Shown here: in pieces, positions 1 through 4,567 of the stretch
Numbering within the stretch: the stretch's first letter is position 1
How the letters are laid out: every line of letters starts with the position of its first letter
NCBI GenBank assembly: GCA_007135015.1
Contig: SLJS01000084.1
Coordinates: 1 to 6,200 of the forward strand
DNA length: 6,200 nt
Direction of reading: 5' to 3'
Source: Alcanivorax sp.
GTDB lineage: Bacteria > Pseudomonadota > Gammaproteobacteria > Pseudomonadales > Alcanivoracaceae
The notes under the pieces: model-generated
Databases searched by the model: none
The model's input: only the letters and a program-made list of their open reading frames with translations
What the model was told of the DNA's origin: nothing
Made by a program: the position numbers and the translations under genes

Positions 1-356
1 GATGCAGCGGTACGTATTCATCGTGAACTCGGCCCGGGATTGCTTGAGACAGTTTACGAGGTCGTTCTCGCCCGTGAACTTCGCCGCAGGGGACTGCGAG
101 TGGAGCGGCAGTTCCCTGTTTCTATCACGTATCAGGGCCTGCGATTTGATGAGGGATTTCGGGCGGACCTCGTTGTTGGCGGCAAAGTGAAGTGATTGTC
201 GAGCTCAAGTGCGTCGAAAGGCCTGGTAATGTGCACAAGAAGCAGCTGCTCACTTACTTGCGGCTAACCGACATGAAGCTCGGTTACCTGCTGAGTTTCG
301 GCGAGGCTCTGATCAAGAACGGCATTGCCCGCACCGTCAACGGACTGCTTGAATAA
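1..356 (+). pseudogene. GxxExxY-family protein gene, 5'-truncated by the window edge and frameshifted
   Basis: Frame 1 from base 1 reads DAAVRIHRELGPGLLETVYE, which contains the family signature G-L-L-E-T-V-Y (GxxExxY). It continues through RFDEGFRADLVVGGKV and stops at the TGA at 193-195. The rest of the family protein (VIVELKCVE, KKQLLTYLRLT, LGYLLSFGE, ending NGLLE-stop) continues in frame 3 from 195 to the TAA at 354-356. The break is a tandem duplication of AAGTG (185-189 and 190-194); removing one copy restores one continuous frame. Members are usually about 125-130 residues, so only around 10 N-terminal residues lie left of the window. The family is small, often annotated as hypothetical or resembling a PD-(D/E)XK nuclease fold; its role is not settled. 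The E-x-K in VELK, a plausible active-site motif, lies just past the frameshift, so the truncated product would lack it. A sequencing error is the alternative explanation. Confidence 0.85.
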
Positions 357-414
357 AACTCAAGGCCGTCAGTCTCGCTCTCCGAAATCATTCCTGTTTT
401 CTTGGCGTGCTTGG

Positions 415-438
415 CGGGATCAATAATTGATCTTCCCG
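415..438. repeat. Perfect 15-nt AT-rich palindrome in the gap after the GxxExxY pseudogene
   Basis: GATCAAT-A-ATTGATC at 418-432 is a perfect dyad with a single central A. The flanks CGGG (415-418) and CCCG (435-438) are also complementary, with a small asymmetric bulge. It lies in the 165-bp non-coding stretch 357-521 and is AT-rich in a GC-rich setting. No T-run follows on either strand, so it is not a standard intrinsic terminator. It could be a protein-binding dyad or a remnant of a site; the sequence does not decide. A short direct repeat, CTTGGCG (401-407 and 410-416), precedes it. Confidence 0.5.
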
Positions 439-505
439 TTACCCACGAGTTCTGCCGAGGAGCCGCATTTTCTTTCCGATCACTGACAACCGACCGCCGA
501 GCACC

Positions 506-522
506 GCGCCCCTTTGGGGCGC
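506..522 (-). terminator. GC-rich hairpin at the fadH stop codon, weak terminator candidate
   Basis: GCGCCCC (506-512) and GGGGCGC (516-522) form a perfect 7-bp stem with a 3-nt loop. Its right edge overlaps the fadH stop codon (522-524). Reading on the minus strand, no U-tract follows, so this does not meet the usual rho-independent pattern. It may slow polymerase or protect the 3' end of the mRNA. No other terminator is visible between fadH and the pseudogene. Confidence 0.35.
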
Positions 523-2567
523 TACAACCGCGCGGCCAGTTCCGCGCCCTGGCGGATGGCGCGCTTGGCGTCCAGTTCCGCGGCCAGATCGGCGCCGCCG
601 ATCAGGTGGTAACGCAGATTGCCTCCATCCTTTGCACGATAGAGTTCCCGCAGGGACTCCTGGCCGGTGCAGATCACCACATGATCCACGTCGAGCACCC
701 TGGCTTCGTCGCCCACGCGGATATGCAGGCCTTCATCATTGATGCGTTCATAGGTAACGCCGGGAATCTTTTCGACGCCCTTCATTTTCAGCGCGGCCCT
801 GTGGACCCAGCCCGTGGTCTTGCCCAGATCCTTGCCGAGGCGGGTGGTCTTGCGCTGAAGGAGCCAGATCCTGCGCGGAGATGGCTCCGGGCTGGGCTGC
901 GCCAGCCCCCCGGGCTCGTCACTGTGACAGTCCACTCCCCATTCCTTCATCCACTCCTCCACCGGCTGGGGACGCGGTGCCCGCTCGTCGTGGGAGAGGA
1001 ATTCCGCCATGTCGAAACCGATACCGCCAGCACCCATGATGGCCACGCGATTGCCCACGGTGACCCTTCCCGCAAGCACATCGGCATAGGAAACCGCCTT
1101 TTCGTGATCGATTCCGGGAATATCCGGGATGCGCGGCGTGACGCCGGTGGCAATGATCACGTCGTCGAAACCGGCGGCCTGGAGTTCACCCGCCTGCACG
1201 GCATGGCCCAGCTCCAGTTTCACGCCGGTGCGTTCGATGCGCTTGCGGTAATAGCGCAGTGTCTCCAGGAACTCTTCCTTGCCCGGTATGCGCGAGGCCA
1301 TGTTGAACTGGCCACCGATACGGTCCGATGCCTCGAACAGCGTCACCTGGTGGCCGCGCTCCGCCGCCACCGTGGCCGCTTCCAGTCCGGCGGGGCCGGC
1401 GCCGACAACGGCCACCTTCCGGGGACGCTGCGTTTTCATGTAGACCAGCTCGGTTTCGTGACAGGCGCGGGGATTGACCAGGCAGGAAGCGCGCTTGAGC
1501 TGGAAGGTGTGATCCAGGCAGGCCTGGTTGCAGGCAATGCAGGTATTGATTTCGTCCGCCCGGCCTTCCGCCGCCTTGTTGACGAAATCCGCATCGGCAA
1601 GCAGTGGACGCGCCATGGACACCATGTCGGCCTGACCGGAGCTGATGATGTGTTCGGCCACATCCGGCATGTTGATGCGGTTGGAGGCGATCACCGGCAC
1701 GCTGACCACTTCGCGGACCTGGGCGGTCACCTCGGCAAAGGCCGCACGGGGCACCGAGGTCACGATGGTGGGCACCCGCGCCTCGTGCCAGCCCACGCCC
1801 GTGTTGATCAGATCAACCCCGGCCTTTTCCAGCTCCCGGGCCAGTTCCAGCACCTCCTGCCGCGTGGCGCCTTCGGGCACCAGATCGATCATGGACATGC
1901 GGAAAATCACGATGAAGTCCGGACCACAGGCCTCGCGTACCGCCCGGACGATCTCCAGCGGAAAGCGCCTGCGGTTCTCACTGCTTCCGCCGTAACGGTC
2001 GGTACGCTTGTTGGTGCGCGGGGCGGTGAACTGATTGATCAGATAACCCTCCGAGCCCATCAGCTCCACACCGTCGTATCCGGCCCGCCGGGCCAGTTTC
2101 GCGGCGCGGGCGAAATCCCGGATTGTCTGTTCCACTTCCCGGGTGCTCATGGCCTTCGGCTTGAAGGGATTGATCGGGGACTTGATCGCCGAGGCGGACC
2201 GGGACCAGGGCACATAGCTGTAGCGCCCGGCATGCAGGATCTGCAGACAGATCTTGCCGCCCTCACGATGCACCGCCCGGGTGACCGGCCGATGCGCCAG
2301 CGCATGAGTGTTATTGATCATGCTGCCGGCCAGGGGGAAGAACCAGCCCTTGCGGTTGGGATTGAAGCCGCCGGTAATGATCAGGCCCACACCACCGCGG
2401 GCGCGCTCGGCGAAATAGGCTGCCAGCTTGCTTCGATGCCAGAGCCGGTCTTCCAGCCCGGTGTGCATGGAGCCCATCACCACCCGGTTCTTCAGCGTGG
2501 TGAAACCGAGATCAAGGGGTGCCAGCAGGTTCGGATAGGGCAGCGGGGTGTCGGCCTTGGCATTCAT
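522..2567 (-). CDS. fadH: 2,4-dienoyl-CoA reductase (NADPH), FadH
   Basis: This cytoplasmic iron-sulfur flavoenzyme reduces 2,4-dienoyl-CoA with NADPH, so that unsaturated fatty acids with even-position double bonds can enter beta-oxidation. The 681-residue product matches the remembered E. coli FadH (672 aa) along its whole length. An N-terminal old-yellow-enzyme TIM barrel begins LLAPLDLGFTTLKNRVVMGS. The catalytic Tyr175 lies in GSEGYLINQF and His261 in GWHEARVPT, equivalent to E. coli Tyr166 and His252. Cys343, Cys346, Cys350 and Cys362 bind the 4Fe-4S cluster (CIACNQAC, then SCLVNPRACHE). The FAD loop VVGAGPAG is near 387-394, and the second dinucleotide motif GAGGIGFD is near 512-519. 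The start at 2567 is chosen because GGAG sits 9 nt upstream and the protein aligns from there; the open frame extends to 2759 but would run through the promoter. All key residues are present. It is divergent from a TetR gene, its probable regulator. Confidence 0.96.
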   Translation of the reverse strand: MNAKADTPLPYPNLLAPLDLGFTTLKNRVVMGSMHTGLEDRLWHRSKLAAYFAERARGGVGLIITGGFNPNRKGWFFPLAGSMINNTHALAHRPVTRAVHREGGKICLQILHAGRYSYVPWSRSASAIKSPINPFKPKAMSTREVEQTIRDFARAAKLARRAGYDGVELMGSEGYLINQFTAPRTNKRTDRYGGSSENRRRFPLEIVRAVREACGPDFIVIFRMSMIDLVPEGATRQEVLELARELEKAGVDLINTGVGWHEARVPTIVTSVPRAAFAEVTAQVREVVSVPVIASNRINMPDVAEHIISSGQADMVSMARPLLADADFVNKAAEGRADEINTCIACNQACLDHTFQLKRASCLVNPRACHETELVYMKTQRPRKVAVVGAGPAGLEAATVAAERGHQVTLFEASDRIGGQFNMASRIPGKEEFLETLRYYRKRIERTGVKLELGHAVQAGELQAAGFDDVIIATGVTPRIPDIPGIDHEKAVSYADVLAGRVTVGNRVAIMGAGGIGFDMAEFLSHDERAPRPQPVEEWMKEWGVDCHSDEPGGLAQPSPEPSPRRIWLLQRKTTRLGKDLGKTTGWVHRAALKMKGVEKIPGVTYERINDEGLHIRVGDEARVLDVDHVVICTGQESLRELYRAKDGGNLRYHLIGGADLAAELDAKRAIRQGAELAARL

Positions 2568-2596
2568 GGCTCGGGTCTCCTTCAGGGCGAGCAATC

Positions 2597-2625
2597 TGGA
2601 CAGCGTCAAGATAAGGCCGTATCCT
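2597..2625 (+). promoter_or_regulatory. Sigma-70-type promoter of the tetR-family gene
   Basis: TGGACA (2597-2602, 5 of 6 to the -35 consensus) is followed after exactly 17 bp by TATCCT (2620-2625, 4 of 6 to the -10 consensus). Its two boxes are the mirror images of the fadH promoter boxes about the palindrome centre. The predicted start is near 2632, giving a leader of about 43 nt. The -35 is weaker than that of fadH (TGGACA against TTGACA), which suggests lower output for the regulator. Polymerase can probably occupy only one of the two promoters at a time. Confidence 0.65.
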
Positions 2626-2636
2626 GACGCTGTCAA
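2608..2636 (-). promoter_or_regulatory. Sigma-70-type promoter of fadH
   Basis: Reading on the minus strand, a perfect -35 TTGACA (2636-2631) is separated by 17 bp from the -10 TATCTT (2613-2608, 4 of 6 consensus). Transcription should begin near 2601 and give a leader of about 34 nt containing the GGAG ribosome site. The -35 lies in one arm of the palindrome and the -10 touches the other, so a bound repressor would block RNA polymerase. Confidence 0.75.
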
Positions 2637-2674
2637 GAATCGGCGGCGCTCTGGCGCCGGGAGGCGAGAGCCCT

Positions 2675-3307
2675 GTGGCAAATAGCGACACCCGGGCAAC
2701 CCCGGAGCGATACCATCACGGAGACCTGCGTGCGGCACTCCTTCGCGAGGCACGGGCATTGCTGCATGAACAGGGCATCGAGGGCCTGAGCCTGCGCCGG
2801 CTGGCCGAGCGCGCCGGGGTATCCCGCACGGCGCCCTATCACCATTTCCGGGACAAGCATGCCCTGTTGTGCTCTCTCGCCGCCGAAGGCTTCCAGCGCC
2901 TCGGCGACCTGGTGGAAGAAGCCCGTCTGGACCCGGACAACGATATCGAGGCCGGACTACGGGCCTTCGTACGCGCCTATCTGCGTTTCGCGTCCGAGGA
3001 ACCGGAACAGTACGACCTGATGTTCGGCCGCACCCTGTGGAAGGGGGAGGCGGTTACCGAGGAACTGCGCGACGTGGCCTTCCACAGCTTCCGTCGCTAT
3101 GCGGAACGGGTCGGCAACCTGCTCAGCCGGGCGGAGTTGCCGCCGGGCACCCACCCCCTGCGCCTGGCCCAGGCGAGCTGGGCCACCCTGCACGGGCTGT
3201 GCAGGTTGCTGATCGACGGCATCTACGTGGATCGCCAGGATATGGAAGAGGTCAGCGAGGAAGCGGTCCGGGTGATGGTGACCATGCTCGACAGCCGGCG
3301 CCCATAG
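2675..3307 (+). CDS. TetR/AcrR-family transcriptional regulator with WHG-type C-terminal domain
   Basis: This 210-residue product is a typical length for a dimeric TetR repressor. The N-terminal DNA-binding domain runs from about residue 12 to 72 (RYHHGDLRAALLREARALL, then GLSLRRLAERAGVSRTAPYH with the recognition helix, then HFRDKHALL). The C-terminal ligand domain carries W-A-T-L-H-G at residues 169-174, the hallmark of the WHG (TetR_C_33-like) domain. The start is GTG at 2675, with GGGAGG at 2659-2664 about 10 nt upstream; no ATG lies in frame before the HTH. A 5-bp hairpin (2645-2658) sits just before the ribosome site and may lower translation. The gene is divergent from fadH and shares its palindromic control region, so I infer autorepression and repression of fadH, probably relieved by an acyl-CoA or fatty acid. 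The ligand is not visible from sequence. Confidence 0.92.
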   Translation: MANSDTRATPERYHHGDLRAALLREARALLHEQGIEGLSLRRLAERAGVSRTAPYHHFRDKHALLCSLAAEGFQRLGDLVEEARLDPDNDIEAGLRAFVRAYLRFASEEPEQYDLMFGRTLWKGEAVTEELRDVAFHSFRRYAERVGNLLSRAELPPGTHPLRLAQASWATLHGLCRLLIDGIYVDRQDMEEVSEEAVRVMVTMLDSRRP

Positions 3308-3342
3308 GTTTGCCGGACGGCACGCTGCGGGAAGCACCGGTA

Positions 3343-3361
3343 GGCTGGTATCATGTGGGCT
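3343..3361 (+). promoter_or_regulatory. Possible extended -10 promoter before the DUF6164-like gene
   Basis: TGGTATCAT at 3346-3354 combines the TGn extension with TATCAT (5 of 6 to the -10 consensus). No good -35 lies 17 bp upstream, which extended -10 promoters can tolerate. Initiation near 3361 would give a leader of about 28 nt. Without it, the gene would depend on read-through from tetR, which ends 81 nt before it. Confidence 0.4.
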
Positions 3362-3388
3362 TGACCGTAGCCGAGCCCGAACCCTGCC

Positions 3389-3748
3389 ATGCTGCTGATG
3401 AACCTGCGCAATGTCCCCGACGAAGAAGCGGACGAAGTGCGCGCGCTGCTTGCCGAACACGGCATCGAGTATTACGAGAGCCAGCCCAGCCTGCTCGGCT
3501 TCGCCAGCGCCGCGATCTGGGCGCATCACAAGGAACAGGTGCTGCGGGCGAAGAAGCTGCTGGCCGAGTACCAGGAGGAACTGCAGCAACGCGTGCGCGC
3601 CGAGCATGAGGCCCGGGTTCGAGCCGGAACGGCCGAGACGCTGGGATCCAGTTTCCGCAGGGAACCCCTGCGGGTCGTGGCCGCCTTTGCCGGCGTTGCC
3701 TTTCTCCTTTCACTCGCGCTGGTGCCTTTCGTGATGCTCGCCACCTGA
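3389..3748 (+). CDS. Small membrane-anchored protein, DUF6164-like
   Basis: The 119-residue product opens MLLMNLRNVPDEEADEVRAL, a pattern I recall from the DUF6164 family: a short alpha/beta domain resembling DUF2007 signal-transducing proteins, with a conserved Tyr-Tyr-Glu (28-30) and a Trp (44). Residues 47-82 form a highly charged helix, probably a coiled coil. The conserved-looking segment GTAETLGSSFRREPLRVV leads into one hydrophobic helix at about 95-117 (VVAAFAGVAFLLSLALVPFV), so the domain is predicted to be held on the inner membrane by a C-terminal tail. The function is unknown. No clear Shine-Dalgarno precedes the ATG at 3389; I kept this start because family members begin at the same place relative to the NLR-V-P motif, and the alternative ATG at 3398 would remove part of the first strand. 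The 3' end overlaps the convergent gene by 39 nt. Confidence 0.82.
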   Translation: MLLMNLRNVPDEEADEVRALLAEHGIEYYESQPSLLGFASAAIWAHHKEQVLRAKKLLAEYQEELQQRVRAEHEARVRAGTAETLGSSFRREPLRVVAAFAGVAFLLSLALVPFVMLAT

Positions 3749-4015
3749 GGCCTGCCCGCAATCGTCGCCATCACCGCCGCCCAGCCCGTCCACAAGGCGC
3801 TCGAGCAGGCCGCAGGCCAGGTAGAGGGCCTCGGGCGAATCAAAGCCGTAGTGCTCGTACAGGCGACGATAAAGGCCCGAAACCGCAAGCGGCCCCGACC
3901 AGTGGGAGCACTCCATGGCAACGGGCCGTCCCCCGTGAAAGTGGAAACGGGCCCGGTGCCCACTGGTGGTCACCAGTTCACGGGCACCGGCTTCGCCGGC
4001 GGACCGCCCGGCCAT
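3710..4015 (-). CDS. Unrecognised 101-residue protein, translationally coupled to the zinc-ribbon gene
   Basis: I do not recognise the family. The middle looks like a genuine folded protein: RARFHFHGGRPVAMECSHWS, with alternating hydrophobic and polar residues suggesting beta strands, followed by a helical part (GLYRRLYEHYGFDSPEALYL, ACGLLERLVDGL). The last 22 residues, from GGG at about 79, are rich in Gly, Asp, His and Arg and look disordered. That tail overlaps the convergent DUF6164-like gene. The start ATG at 4015 overlaps the stop of the upstream gene as TGATG, a common arrangement for coupled translation, and there is no strong Shine-Dalgarno. His, Cys and Trp in FHFHGG and MECSHWS could bind a metal, but this is speculation. 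A strong inverted repeat (3953-3990) spans codons 9-21. The main reasons to think it real are the coupling and the protein-like core; no homology supports it. Confidence 0.6.
   Translation of the reverse strand: MAGRSAGEAGARELVTTSGHRARFHFHGGRPVAMECSHWSGPLAVSGLYRRLYEHYGFDSPEALYLACGLLERLVDGLGGGDGDDCGQASGGEHHERHQRE
3953..3990. repeat. Nested inverted repeat within the early codons of the 101-residue gene
   Basis: The outer arms CCGGTGCCC (3953-3961) and GGGCACCGG (3982-3990) are perfectly complementary over 9 bp. Directly inside, ACTGGTG (3962-3968) and CACCAGT (3971-3977) form a further 7-bp dyad around a 2-base centre, with only 4 unpaired bases (3978-3981). In mRNA this would be a long, GC-rich hairpin about 25 nt after the start codon. 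It may modulate translation, act as a protein site, or reflect codon constraint. Confidence 0.6.
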
Positions 4016-4356
4016 CAGCCAGCCGCCACGCGTTTTTCGTGCCCGCAGCTGGAGCAGCGATACAGGATCGAGTCCTCGCCGGCCTGCCCCTGGGCCTGGT
4101 CGTCAGCGGCCCGGAAGCTGCGCAGGGTGCAAACCGGGCACTTGTATACCTTGTCGTCGCGCGAGGACGGCCCCCGCCGTTGGGCCGGGCCGTGGGCCTG
4201 ATGCTGCGCTGACGCCCGGGTGCGGGCCTTCTCCAGATCGGCGCGCAATTCGCCCGCCAGCCCGCGCAGCGTCTCCGGATCCGCCTCCCCCAGCTGTTGT
4301 TCAAGCCGCGCCAGTTTTTCCAGTGCGGAACCAAGCGTAGAAACGATATCACTCAC
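4015..4356 (-). CDS. Small zinc-ribbon protein with N-terminal coiled coil
   Basis: From the GTG at 4356 the product has 113 residues. Residues 1-55 form a charged heptad-like helix (SALEKLARLEQQLGEADPET, LRGLAGELRADLEKARTRAS). A flexible Gln/His/Arg/Ser-rich linker follows. The C-terminal zinc ribbon has the Cys pairs C73-P-V-C76 (YKCPVC) and C101-S-S-C104 (YRCSSCGHEKR), so it should bind one zinc ion. Such modules bind nucleic acid or proteins; the exact role is unknown. The GTG start is preferred because GGGAG lies 6 nt upstream and the coiled coil begins at once. The frame stays open to an ATG at 4407 and another at 4479, but neither has a good ribosome site. Its stop overlaps the ATG of the next gene, so the two are probably one operon. 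No convincing promoter was found in the 211 bp upstream. Confidence 0.75.
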   Translation of the reverse strand: MSDIVSTLGSALEKLARLEQQLGEADPETLRGLAGELRADLEKARTRASAQHQAHGPAQRRGPSSRDDKVYKCPVCTLRSFRAADDQAQGQAGEDSILYRCSSCGHEKRVAAG

Positions 4357-4527
4357 GACATTCTCCCTGACCCTCGAATCCCCGCGCCCGTACCTCAGGA
4401 CAATCATGCCCCGGCGATCCGCCCGGACGGCAAGGCAGCGTTCATGGTACGGAAGCACCCCGGACAGCGCCAGCGGCAAGCACGGCGACTTCCAGCTAAC
4501 CCGGATAATGGCAACTGACGGGACAAC

Positions 4528-4562
4528 CCGCAGCCGGAAGCTCGAGGCCCGAAGCCCGAAGC
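4528..4562. repeat. Five tandem heptamers, consensus CCGAAGC
   Basis: Reading from 4528 in steps of seven: CCGCAGC, CGGAAGC, TCGAGGC, CCGAAGC, CCGAAGC. Two units are identical, two differ from consensus at one base and one at two bases. The array ends 5 nt before the porin stop codon (4568-4570), on its 3' side. It is non-coding here; a +1-frame reading would be a Lys/Glu/Ala/Arg/Ser/Pro-rich peptide. From memory, heptad arrays of similar composition occur between genes in some proteobacteria. The remaining bases 4357-4527 show no gene or clear promoter. Confidence 0.65.
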
Positions 4563-4567
4563 CCCAA

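Larger units (their letters stand above)
2595..2638. promoter_or_regulatory. 44-bp near-palindromic operator shared by the fadH and tetR promoters
   Basis: The stretch is an inverted repeat centred between 2616 and 2617 in which 19 of 22 base pairs are symmetric. The longest perfect arms are GACAGCGTCA (2599-2608) and TGACGCTGTC (2625-2634). It covers the core elements of both divergent promoters. TetR-family repressors bind palindromes as dimers and often control themselves and a divergent gene, so the adjacent TetR protein is the natural candidate ligand. That assignment is inference. Each 11-bp arm is also nearly dyadic by itself: TGAC-GCT-GTCA on the right, GGAC-AGC-GTCA on the left. Confidence 0.8.

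Noticed and set aside
2..190. A 62-codon frame starting at base 2
   Set aside because: It is a shadow of the GxxExxY reading in frame 1, which carries the recognisable motif.
402..2627. A 741-codon open frame on the plus strand opposite fadH
   Set aside because: It mirrors the fadH codons in a GC-rich genome. The minus strand encodes a full FadH with every catalytic and cluster residue, and the plus-strand product resembles no protein I know.
2568..2759. Upstream extension of fadH to an ATG at 2759
   Set aside because: The extra 64 residues do not match FadH, would overlap the start of tetR, and would span the fadH promoter. The ATG at 2567 has a good GGAG site.
2957..3607. Long minus-strand frame opposite tetR and the DUF6164-like gene
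   Set aside because: It spans two well-supported genes in antisense, has no recognisable domain and no ribosome site, so it is a GC-rich shadow.
4357..4479. Longer zinc-ribbon protein starting at the ATG at 4479 or at 4407
   Set aside because: The extra residues have no protein-like pattern and neither start has a clear ribosome site, while the GTG at 4356 has GGGAG at good spacing.
4528..4562. Heptamer array as a CRISPR or an intrinsic terminator
   Set aside because: Units are contiguous with no spacers, and the sequence does not fold into a stable hairpin followed by a U-tract.
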